From Corylus avellana (lineage: Eukaryota > Streptophyta > Magnoliopsida > Fagales > Betulaceae), in the NCBI RefSeq assembly GCF_901000735.1, contig NC_081541.1:27244258-27308257 (forward strand): a stretch of DNA of 64,000 bases, given 5' to 3'. Of this stretch, positions 34,321 through 44,587 are shown piece by piece. Within the stretch, counting starts at the first letter, position 1; the number at the start of each line of letters is the position of its first letter. Below the pieces are notes generated by a model. The model saw only the letters and a list, made by a program, of their open reading frames with translations. It was not told the DNA's origin and made no database searches. A program made the position numbers and the translations under genes.

Positions 34321-35106
34321 GAGAATAACTTCTATAGGGTCTTGGCACAAACCAAGGCTTTTGTGCCCTCCAATAAGAAGGCGACACATCAGCGTGGAAC
34401 ACTATAACAAAAATATGGTATTCCACCTAATTTTTTTTTCTAGAATACCTAAAACAAAACACCTTATAGAATAAACTTTTCATATTTTTCTTCAAAATCA
34501 CCCCAGCCACCAACCTGCCACCAGAGACGCCGCTAGAGACGACGCCAGCCCGTACAGAGAAAGCCAGAGACGATGCCGGCCAGTGCCCCTCTCTCTCTCA
34601 TCGGCGGCAACAGAGATTTTTTCTCTTGTGCTCCCTCTCTCTCACACACCAGTGATGTTTTCTAATCTTCTAATCTTCTAGATGAAAAAAAATGTCTTGG
34701 AACAATTCTCAATGATTTTCTTCTTGTATTTTTAATGCCCATTGTGAATGATTTTTCTGTTTGGATACTGTTGAAGCAGGGATGAATGAATCTTAATTTT
34801 AGGTTGCTTTTTTGATAGTTTCTGTTACCGCCAGTGAGAGAGAGGGGTACCAGTTGGCGTCGTCTCCTGCTTTCTCTGTACGGGCCGGCGTCGTCTCTGG
34901 CGGCAGATTGGTGGCTGGGGTGGTTTTGGAGAAAAATATGAAAAGTTTATTCTATAAAGTATTTTGTTTTAGATATTCTAGAAAAAAAAATAAAAATTAG
35001 GTAGAACACCATATTTTTGTTATAGTGTTCCACGTTGATGTGTCGCCTTCTTATTGGTGGGCACAAAGGCCTTGGTTTGTGCCAAGACCCTATAAAAGTT
35101 ATTCTC
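34321..35106. mobile_element. Large foldback element with about 260-bp inverted arms
   Basis: The left arm begins GAGAATAACTTCTATAGGG and the right arm ends with its complement at 35106. Complementarity continues inward through the GC-rich part: 'gagacgacgccagcccgtacagag' mirrors 'ctctgtacgggccggcgtcgtctc'. The loop (about 34600-34840) has no recognised gene. A third, orphan right arm follows at about 35110-35190. Confidence 0.7.
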
Positions 35107-35190
35107 TTTTGTTCTACGCTGATTTGTCATGCTCTTCTTAGAGGGTACAAAGGTCTTAATTTGTGCCAAGAACTAATAGAAGTTATTTTC

Positions 35191-36568
35191 AACTATTTTT
35201 ACTTAATAGTACAGCGGGAACTAGCTTATCTTTTCTTCTTTGGTTTTTTTTTTTTTTTTTCAATCACGAACTCATCTTTAGAAGTGTAAATTAAACTCAA
35301 CACCACAGCACTACTATGAAATAAACATAACGTATAATTATCAGAGCCATTACATATTCCCAAATAAACACTATTTATTAGGTTTTTGATCGGGGGCATA
35401 TTATACATTATTCTCCTAACTGTCTTAACCATATTTAATTTCAACCATCTCTTTTTGTAAATCTAATAAATCCACTATTGAATTTGTAGACTTATGTGAG
35501 TCCCACAAAAATTCAATTGTAGATTTATTCATTTACTATATGGAGATGCTTGAGAGAATGAATTTTATCATTTTTCTTTCAAAAGTGCCATCCGAAGCAA
35601 TCATAGCTAGGGTTGACTTCTAAAAAACTCAGCCACTTCAGGCCAACTTTAGAACTAATAATCTAGATGTGGGTAGATTTCATCATCGGCCTCTTCGACT
35701 ATATTTGTAAAATCTAACAATTTTATAACTAAAAATTAAGAGCCCACGGCTCAGTAAGTAAACACAATTATAACTAATCATGTTTGTGACATAAGCCCTT
35801 ATTTAAAACTTCTCCCTCTTTTAGCATGTTTTCAAAACAGATGCAGCATTTTCATAAATCTTGCTTGAGTGAAACTGTGAAAGTATAATTGTGAAATAAT
35901 ATTAACTCTGGGAGATCCTTCTTTCATAGTAGATTTCAAGCCATCAATACTCTTAACAGTTTCTTTTTTAGAAACATGTGTAGAAATATATTATGAGAAA
36001 ATAATATGAAAGAGAAAGAGTGCAGAAGAAAAAGAAAAAGATAACCGATAAAGCATTAGGGCAAAATCTTGTATTGAAGTATATGCTACATAAGTATTTA
36101 TAAGAAAAATGTTATAGGTGAAATGAATGTAAATATTGTAATCAAATCAAGAGATTAGATGATAATAATACATGAATGGTAAATGACTCAATTAAGGAAA
36201 ATATCAATCAACCTAAATACCTAATATAGAGAATATATTCTAAAATAATTAGGGAAAAATGCTAAATTGGATCTCGTAATTTGAGTTTTTTTTTTTTTTT
36301 TTTTTTTTGAGGTTTAAAAAGTGACTAAATATTCCTTTAAAAAAGTTGACAAAATCCGTCAATGTATCGCATTAGCACCAATAATATTATGACATGTGTT
36401 ATTTATAATAAAAATAAAAAATAAAAACGCTGCCCTCAACCTTATCTAAAATGGACAAGCTTAGTCCACTTCTGCTCACAGGAGAACATTAATCCCATCA
36501 AAGGACTCGAGTCATTAAGAGCATGTGGAGATATTTGGTGCTACACCCTCACCCTTGAAGAATATATT
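35191..36568. other. AT-rich intergenic stretch, nothing recognised
   Basis: No frame with family features. It includes poly-T at 35247-35262 and 36287-36308. Confidence 0.4.
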
Positions 36569-36676
36569 TTGGGTCCCCAGGGTATCTCAATCGATTGGAG
36601 ACCATTCTTCATGAAACGAAGGTCACTAGTTCAAATTCCTACTCCCCTCTTGTGTGGACATGTCAAAAAGCAAAAA
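36569..36676 (+). mobile_element. SINE-like copy related to 7139-7274
   Basis: Shares 'gaa..ggtcactagttcaaattcct' and 'cccctcttgtgtggacatgtcaaaaa' with the intronic SINE and ends in a pure A run. The target duplication is not clear. Confidence 0.6.
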
Positions 36677-36910
36677 AAAAAAAAACATTTCGGATTATTT
36701 TTTTTAACAAATTGCATCAACTTCAATTATTCGAAGCCTCAAGAAACTTAAGACAAACCTCCATATGCTCGATCTTTGTGGTGTTGATGATGTGTCACAT
36801 TAATGAATTTTGTCAATTTTTTTTTAATGGACCAATTTGTTTTTTCTTACCTCATAGCGTGTTTGGTCACTCTTTATAAACTCCGAATTACAAGGACTAA
36901 TTAAAATTTT

Positions 36911-37422
36911 GGGTTAAATACCTCATACCTCCTTAGGGTTTGCCAACTTTATTTTTTTCCCCTTGGGGTTTCATTTTTATCAAAGGACTCCCTTGGGGTT
37001 TTGATAAAGGACCAATTTAGTACATCCGTTAGTTGACCGTTAGTTGACCGTTAAGACTGACACGTGGACCAATCAGATATTGACACGTGGTATCTATTTA
37101 TTTTTTAAAAAATTAAAAAAAAAAAAAAAAAGTTGAGCCACCCCCAAATGGCCAAGAGCCACCCCCAGTCTTTTCCTTTTCTTTTTTTTCTTTTTTTTTG
37201 GTTAAAAAAAATACAATTTTTTTTTTAATTTAAAAAAAAAAATTAAATAGGCACCACGTGTCAACATCTGATTGGTCCACGTGTCAGTCTTAACGATCAA
37301 CTAACGGATGGACTAAATTTGTCATTTATCAAAACCCCAGGGGGGTCCTGTGATAAAAATGAAACCCTAAGGGGAAAAAAATAAAGTTGGTAAACCCTAG
37401 GGGGGTTTGAGGTATTTAACCC
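36911..37422. mobile_element. Foldback element, GGGTTAAATACC termini, GC-rich core
   Basis: Arms of about 215 bp: GGGTTAAATACCTCATACC at the left, with its complement ending TATTTAACCC at the right. Both arms contain paired 'cacgtgg..ccaatcag' blocks. Flanked by AAAATTTT on both sides (8 bp, itself a palindrome, so either target duplication or arm). The centre holds 'gccacccccaaatggcc'. The termini resemble those of the 4523 element (GGGTTAAGTAC). Confidence 0.75.
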
Positions 37423-37568
37423 AAAATTTTTTTCACGAAAATGAAAGACACTGAAGGGTTCTTAGGGTTTAACATTTTATTAAATCATTTTTTAGGATTT
37501 AAAATTTATCAAATCTTTCTTTAAGGTATGCTTTGTTATCAAATTGTTTCCTCCTCTGTATTACCATT

Positions 37569-37751
37569 GAGAAATGCTAGAATCTAATAAAAACTCCACA
37601 TTTTGTCCATAAAAGTCCACATGTCAATTTGTCACATCATTTTTTTGTGGAGAGAAAAATATAAAACAAAAAGAAGATGGTGTGACATCTTGCCACATGG
37701 ACTTTTATGGCAAAATATGAAGTTTGTTTTTATTAAATTCTAACATATCTC
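37569..37751. mobile_element. MITE family E copy 1, 9-bp target duplication
   Basis: Starts GAGAAATGCTAGAATCTAAT and ends with the complement. Perfect direct flanks ATTACCATT (37560-37568 and 37752-37760). Inner arms share 'aaaagtccacatg'. Confidence 0.8.
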
Positions 37752-37775
37752 ATTACCATTAGGGTTTTTAACAAA

Positions 37776-37983
37776 GAAATACGCTAGAATCTAATAAAAA
37801 CTCTATATTTTGCCCATAAAAATCCATGTGACAAGATACCACATCATCTTTTTTTTCTTTTCTTTTTTTTTTTTGTATTTTTTCCTCCACAAAAAAATGA
37901 TGTGGCATATTGACATGTGAACTTTTATGGGCAAAATGTGTAGGCAAAATGTGGATTTTTTTTATTAGATTAAAGCATTTCTC
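37776..37983. mobile_element. MITE family E copy 2, 9-bp target duplication
   Basis: Same termini with one inserted base (GAAATACGCTAGAATC..). Perfect direct flanks TTTAACAAA (37767-37775 and 37984-37992). Only 24 bp separate it from copy 1. Confidence 0.8.
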
Positions 37984-38109
37984 TTTAACAAATATTGTGA
38001 GATATAGGCATAAGACCACTTTAGACCTAATCAAAGAGCTCCAAGTGTACAAAAGTGACACAACTTGATAGCAAGAAAATAAAATAAAAATAAGACCACT
38101 TTTTTTCGT

Positions 38110-38290
38110 AGAGATATGCTATAATGCAATGAAAAGATCATTTTTTGCCCATAAAAGTCATAGGTGGCAAGAGGCTATAGGCCCCATCAGTGGGTGGAGT
38201 CACAACAACTACGGATGGGGTCTGTGACCTCTTGTCACCTAGGACTTTTATGAGATAAAAATAGTCTTTTTATTGCTCTAAAACGTATAT
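38110..38290. mobile_element. MITE family E copy 3, diverged
   Basis: Arms 'gagatatgctataatgcaat' and 'attgctctaaaacgtatat' surround mirrored 'ttgcccataaaagtcataggtg' and 'cacctaggacttttatgag'. TTTTCG lies close to both ends. Confidence 0.6.
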
Positions 38291-38472
38291 GTTTTCGACA
38301 TGTGTCAAGTTGAGGTGGTATTTTTGCGTAGATGTGGAGCTATTTTATTGAGTCTAACATGGTCTTGCGCCTATGTTACACACTTTCCATTAAAAACCCT
38401 AACCAACAAGTTTATCTAACTAATTTGATAAATTTTAAACTCTAAAAAATGATTTGATAAAGAGAGCCCCTA

Positions 38473-39193
38473 CTATTCGGTCAGTCCTTAAAAGTAGTGT
38501 TTTACAGCATCCATTCATTTGTTAACACATCACCTATTTTATTTTAACAAAATAAGATCAAAACACTAGATAACAACAAACACACAACCAAACCACTGGC
38601 CCCGGTGCTAGCAAACCCACAACCAAACCACCGGCGCAAGCCAACATCCCACTGGCCAGCATCCCCGGCGTGACCCACGGCTGGGTCAGGCTGTGACCCA
38701 GCCGTGGGTCACCCTCTCCGGCCACTTTTCTGTCAAAACCCAGCCTCAAAATTCGATTCTAATGCCTCCAAACTTATTTTTAATGCCTCAAAACTCGTTT
38801 CTAATGCCTCAAAACTCATTTTTGGATTCAAAACTAAATCATAAAGGTGAAGGTTAACCCTTTAGGGGGAAGGTTAACCTGTTTCTAATGCCGCATGCCG
38901 TGACCCAACCGTGGTTTGGGTTCTCTCTCACAATCTCTATGTCTCTCTTTCTCTCTCCCATGCTTCTTCTCTCTCTTTGTCTCTCTCACTCTCACTTTCT
39001 CACAACATCTCTCTTTCTCTATTAAGGGAGAGGAGTTGTCGGTAGATAGGTAAGGATAAGGAAGAATAAGAAAACCTTTAAAATCTAGTGTTTTAGGTTG
39101 TAGGTTAGTTTTGTGCATTTTTTGTGCTTTAGGTGATGTGTCTTTCTTCTATTGGTTGCTGCAAAAGACCACTTTTGCAGCCCGACCGAATAG
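38473..39193. mobile_element. Foldback element with CTATTCGGTC termini
   Basis: The left end CTATTCGGTCAG mirrors the right end GACCGAATAG. Arms of about 80 bp include 'aacacatcaccta' and its complement. The interior has a perfect hairpin (38670-38712) and CT-rich sequence. No transposase. Confidence 0.65.
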
Positions 39194-39620
39194 GAGGTTT
39201 TACCTTTGATAAGTTGTTAACCACTTAACCCTCGGGACTTTTAATGTATTCTTTCCTATTTAAAATCTAAAGACTATATTCTTTTTTTCTTTCCCTTTTT
39301 TTTTTTAATCATTTATAAAAACATGCACGAATTCAAACGCAAATTCAAGAAACTAAGAATTAGTTATATATTTTATAAAAATTGACGAACATGGATTGTT
39401 CTCTTTTAGCGGCACCCAAAAAAGAAAATAAATCTTCTCCAATGTAGGATAGGTTGGTGATTTGGAAGGGTACCTGAAGAACGAAAAACATGGAGCTCAA
39501 GCCATTCTAGGGCAAGTTTTTGGGTCATTTAAAAAAAAAACTAGCCCTACTATTGAGCAACCACCGACTTAAAATACTCTTATAACGGATATAAATTTCT
39601 TTACAAATTAGTTTGTAGTA

Positions 39621-39891
39621 TGTTAGAATATAATCAGAATATATTCTGATTATATTCTGATAATCACCATAATTGTTGATAATCACCATAATTGCTGATT
39701 TGATATATTTTCCCTGTATATACTTTGATATTATTTTGTAATATTGTACATTAATTCCTTGATTGTAATTCCTATTCTGTCTGGCCTTATTCAACTATAA
39801 ATAGGCCCCATTGTATACAGTTCAAATCACACAGAAATACAATATTCAGTTTATCCCTATATTCTCTAGTATTCTATAGTTTATTTTAACA
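39621..39891 (+). repeat. 5' LTR of Copia element 2
   Basis: TGTTAGAATA..TTTTAACA. Contains an internal doublet of 'gataatcaccataattg' and a TATA-like 'ctataaatagg' at about 39795, the likely LTR promoter. Confidence 0.95.
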
Positions 39892-40514
39892 TGGTATCAG
39901 AGCCAAGTTTTAGCCTTGTCTAGAGAAGTAGGAAGTCAGTCCGTTCAAAGGCTTTTTCGATCTTGTTTTGGTATAATTATTATACCAACAGGCTCAAAAA
40001 AGGTCCGATCTGTCCTGTGGAGTTATCAGATCAACATTCTGAATTTCAACGCGCTCTCACGTGCCACCTGAAGTCTCTGTGTCACTATTCACGCGCCACC
40101 TCCGGCCACCACGCGCCGCCCTTGTCAGCCGTTTTCCGAAACAAATCACAGATTCGTGATCGGAGGCTGCCGATCTATCGAATCAGCTGCATCACGCTCC
40201 GCCACGCGCCACCACCTTGTAAGTTGTCCTGTTGAGCTCTTTTTTTTTTTTTAATACAATCTGCCACACTAGATTATTCCTACTTTTTGAGCTCACACAC
40301 CTACAGTACACCTAGCCACACTAGATCTCAGCCCTCTTGAACCAAGCCTATACTCCTTACTATACACTCAGCCCCACTAGATCCTAACCCTTAAAAACAA
40401 GCTTATATCCCCTATCATACACTCGACCACACCAGATTAATTCTCGCACCAGGCTCACAGAACCTACCCTACACCCAACCACACCGGATTATATCCCAAA
40501 AAAAAAAAAAAAAA

Positions 40515-40943
40515 ATGACCATACCTCCTACCACTCTCCCAAACACCAAAGATATTAGCCAACCTATCCCTACTATTCTCGATGGCTCCAATTACCCGGC
40601 TTGGTCTCAAAATATGAGTAGGTGGCTCAAAGGACATTGTCTTTGGGAGTATGTTTCTGGTGAAGAACCTAAGCCTCTTGCTGGAAAAGAGGAACCTGCT
40701 GCGGCTTTCTCAACCCGCCTCCGCACATGGAAAAGTGTCTATTACAGGATTATTTCTTGGTTCTCCAACACTTGTGTGGTCTCCATCAGCATGACATTTG
40801 GCAATCTTGACAATGCCAAAGATGTCTGGGATATGTTAGCTCAGCGCTACAGCACTACTGATCTTGCTCAGCGGTTTCAGATTGTGACCAAGCTCCATCA
40901 CATGCGCCAAGAACCAGGTCAGAGTATTACTGATTTTTATTAA
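40515..40943 (+). pseudogene. Copia 2 gag, N-terminal part ending in a premature TAA
   Basis: Starts at ATG 40515 after a poly-A tract. 142 codons of UBN2/retrotran_gag type (GSNYPAWSQNM, WDMLAQRYS, ITDFY) end at TAA 40941-40943. The same frame continues after the stop (WNQLALCEPKW) to about 41085. Confidence 0.9.
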
Positions 40944-41055
40944 CAAATGACTTGTCTTTGGAATCAATTAGCACTATGTGAGCCAAAGTGGAGGGATAAG
41001 ATTGATGCCTCTGAGTACATCGCTTTTCGCGATAGCTTGCGCCTAGCCGAGTTCC

Positions 41056-42234
41056 TTGCGGCAATTCGAGATGAGTTTGAGGCAGCCTCCTCCTGGGTAC
41101 GATCATCCGCCACACAAGGTTTGCCGACTTTGCCGGGCATTGTACGGTCTGAAACAGGCTCCACGGGCTTGGTTTGCCAAATTTAGTTCCATTATTGCGC
41201 AGATTGGGTTCGTTTCTAGCCCTTATGACTATGCTCTTTTTATCCGGCGATCTGATGCTGGTCTCATTCTCCTCTTACTATATGTTGATGATATGATTAT
41301 TACTGGAGATGATACTGTTGGTATTCATAACCTTCAACAGTTTTTGAGCCAACAATTTGAGATGAAGGATTTGGGTTTTCTCAGCTACTTTCTTGGATTG
41401 GAAGTGTCTTCTGATCCAAATGGTTACTATCTCTCTCAAGCCAAGTATGCTTCAGATCTCCTCTCACGAGCTGGCCTTACTGACTGCAAAATTGTTGATA
41501 GTCCTTTAGAGACAAATGTCAAACTTCGTGCCACTGATGGTGAGCTACTTTCTGATGCCACTCTCTATCGACAGATAGTTGGCAGTCTCATCTATCTTAC
41601 TGTGACACGACCGGATCTTGCCTATGCAGTCCACCTTGTTAGTCAGTTTATGACAGCGCCACGCTTAGTTCATTATGCGGCTGTTCTTCGCATCCTTCGC
41701 TACGTGAAGGGCACCTTGTTTCATGGTTTGTATTTCCCTTCTCACTCATCATTAGACTTACATGTATATTCAGATGCTGATTGGGCAGGTGATCCCACTG
41801 ATCGTCGTTCCACCACGGGTTATTGTTTCTTACTTGGTGATTCTCTCATCTCTTGGCGTAGTAAGAAACAATCAGTTGTTGCACGCTCTAGCACCGAAGT
41901 TGAGTATCGTGCTCTTGCCGACACCACTTCCGAGCTTCTCTGGCTTCGTTGGCTTTTACATGACATGGGTGCTTCTCAGACCTCTAGTTCTCCTATCTTT
42001 TGTGACAATCGAAGTGCGATTCAAATTGCGCATAATGATGTATTTCATGAACGTACTAAACACATTGAGATCGACTGTCATTTTGTGCGCCATCATCTTT
42101 TGCAGGGGACCCTCCGTCTCTGTCCCATTGCTTCCGCTGATCAGTTGGCCGATGTGTTCACCAAAGCACATCCACCTGGACGGTTCCGTGATCTTGTTTC
42201 CAAACTCAAGTTGGCATCTACATTACCACCTTGA
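41056..42234 (+). pseudogene. Copia 2 reverse transcriptase (C-half) and RNase H
   Basis: A continuous frame through QPPPGYDHPPHKVC, LYGLKQAPRAWF, the catalytic YVDD, then RNase H with YSDADWAGD and ADVFTKAHPPG. The stop lies just before the polypurine tract. The frame is offset from gag at the deletion junction near 41085, so no gag-pol fusion is read. The RT lacks its N-terminal part with the first catalytic Asp. Confidence 0.92.
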
Positions 42235-42247
42235 GTTTGAGGGGGGA

Positions 42248-42518
42248 TGTTAGAATATAATCAAAATATATTCTGATTATATTCTGATAATCACCATAAT
42301 TGTTGATAATCACCATAATTGCTGATTTGATATATTTTCCCTGTATATACTTTGATATTATTTTGTAATATTGTACATTAATTCCTTGATTGTAATTCCT
42401 ATTCTGTCTGGCCTTATTCAACTATAAATAGGCCCCATTGTATACAGTTCAAATCACACAGAAATACAATATTCAGTTTATCCCTATATTCTCTAGTATT
42501 CTATAGTTTATTTTAACA
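42248..42518 (+). repeat. 3' LTR of Copia element 2
   Basis: Identical to the 5' LTR except one G/A difference near position 17. Confidence 0.95.
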
Positions 42519-43099
42519 TAGTAAATTTTTTACAAATCTATTTTTAAAAGTAACATGTGCCCTTATACATGAAAAACACATTTTTTTAATAATACGCGCT
42601 TTTCACATGTTTTTGTGGACTTAAAGTACACATGTTGCTTTTAGAAGCTGATTTGTAAGAAACTCCAACAAACCAGATTGTAGGAAATTTGTGTCCGGTA
42701 AGAGCCTAGTTGCCCATGAAACATGATAGAAGAAAATCTGGTTTAGGGAAGGTACTCGACTACTTACTAGTTGATTCTATCTGTAAAGTTGTCAATGTCT
42801 TTTGCCTGTCCTGAAGCTTCAAGAACCGAATATTGTTACTCTTTACAAATATTTGTCACACCGGGTGACATAATGTGTTTTAAATGAACTCTTTTTCACA
42901 AAAAAAAAAAAAAAGAAAAAAAAAAAGTGAATGACATAAAAAGTCATTTAAAACATAGCAAATCAACTAGTGTAAAATGGATATAAAGAAAAGCGTTACC
43001 CTAACTGTCATTAAGATCCGTTGCCAACTTATAGCTTACCTTCCTGATATGCGCAAGTCTCTAGCTTTAGTTTACCAAAAATGAAGAAGAAAAAAAATT
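42519..43099. other. Intergenic, nothing recognised
   Basis: AT-rich, with short mirrored 'acatgtg' words around 42560-42640 and poly-A at 42900. No gene seen. Confidence 0.4.
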
Positions 43100-43821
43100 G
43101 GGAAAAGTTCACATAACCCTCTCAACCTACTACTCAATTGACAATGTCCCTCCCAAACTTTCAATTGTGACAATGCCCTCCCCCAAACTACCAAAAATTG
43201 TCAATGTTCCCCCCAATGGCGAAATTACCCTTAGTAAAAATTTTTTTTAAAAAAAAAAAATCTAGAAAAAACCTAAAACTAACCAAAAAAAAAAAAATCC
43301 AAACGTTGGCCAATTTTTTTTTTTTTTTTAATCAATTTTATAAGAAAAACATTAAAAAAATTTCGATTCCTTTTTTATTTTATAAAAATTGAAAATTTTC
43401 GTTTTTTTTTATTTTTATTTTTGTTTTATAATTTTATTTAAATAAAAATTTACGTTTAAAAAAAATAAAATTTTCGTTTAATAATAAAATGAAATTTTTT
43501 GTTCTTTAAAACTAAATTTTTTTTTTTTTTGAATAAAAATTTCCGTTTTAAAAAAATAAAAATAAAAATTTTTGTTTCAATTTTTTTTTTTTTGTAAATA
43601 TTATTTTTAAATTAAAATTTTTCGTTTTTAAAAAAATCAATTTTTTTTTAAAATTATAGGGGTATTTTTGTCTTATTAAAAAATCTATAAGGATATTTTT
43701 GTCTTATTGCTAGTCTGGGGAAGAGAACATTGACAATATTTTGATAATTTGGAGGGGACATTGTCACAATTGAAAGTTTGGGAGTGACATTGTCAATTTA
43801 GTAGTAATTTAAACTTTACCC
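43100..43821. mobile_element. MULE-type MITE with perfect 9-bp target duplication
   Basis: The left end GGGAAAAGTTCACATAACC and the right end TTTAAACTTTACCC are inverted. Arms of about 120 bp share 'attgacaatgtc(c)ctcccaaactttcaattgtgacaatg'. Flanks AAAAAAATT (43091-43099 and 43822-43830) are identical. The centre is long poly-T/poly-A with no coding capacity. Copies: window positions 1-200 (half) and 32855-33300 (diverged). Confidence 0.8.
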
Positions 43822-43830
43822 AAAAAAATT

Positions 43831-44587
43831 TGTGGGCATCTCAGTCCATCCATACTCATCAAAAATACATATGATATTAGATATCAAATTTACAAGATTG
43901 TCCTTCTCCTTACATAATTAAAAAAAGGAGCAAACAAAAGATGAAACCATATCACTATCAACTCTTCCTCTTATTTACAAGGTACAATTCTCCAGCCTCA
44001 TGCATGATCATTAGCAGCTCGCTCATCTGTTGTTGATACTCGAACTACAGCCACGGTCAAAACCGACCTTTATAGAGATTACTATACACTATCTTATCAC
44101 AAAAGAAGAAAGAAAACTATACACCAACTTATTCAACCAACTCCTTACCCCATCCGCAACGATTTAGTTCTCATAAGCCCCCACTTCTGGTTGATAGTAG
44201 CCATCTCCCAGTATCAGCTGAACGCTCGTACATTTACATAGCTTATTGCACTGCCAGATAGATAACAACATACACCTCATTGTATACATATATGATCTTT
44301 ATCTGCACACATACATGGCGTATTGAACGTTGAACGGGTGGATAGGAGATCGTAAAGAACATAAACTTCTCCGTAGATGTATGATCTTCATGCCAGAGGA
44401 TTAACGTTAGCTTTAAGTCATGGAAACTATTTCAGCTGTTCCACAGGATGTCGAAGAGAACTCAAGTCCACTTACTAATTTAAGCAACTTGCAGGAGTTT
44501 GATTCACTTGTAACCTCTTAGAAGCTGCTGAATAATTCATGCAAACGTATAGCAGAGTTTTCTAAAAGTCTAAGCCACTTGGAGATG
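43831..44587. other. 3' flank and UTR of the DUF829 gene
   Basis: Lies downstream of the DUF829 stop codon. No further frame resembles a protein family. The first 200-300 bp next to 44587 are probably 3' UTR. Confidence 0.4.

Larger units (their letters stand above)
39621..42518 (+). mobile_element. Young, internally deleted Ty1/Copia element
   Basis: LTRs 39621-39891 and 42248-42518 (271 bp each) differ at a single base seen by eye. A perfect 5-bp target duplication TAGTA flanks the element. The primer-binding site TGGTATCAGAGCC follows the 5' LTR (39892-39904), and the polypurine tract TTGAGGGGGGA abuts the 3' LTR. It keeps most of gag, then jumps directly to the middle of reverse transcriptase. 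Late gag, zinc knuckle, protease, integrase and early RT are missing, so the element is only 2.9 kb and non-autonomous. Confidence 0.95.

Noticed and set aside
37569..38290. A CRISPR-like array of spaced repeats
   Set aside because: The units are inverted-repeat MITEs with their own target duplications in a plant nuclear context, not short direct repeats with unique spacers.
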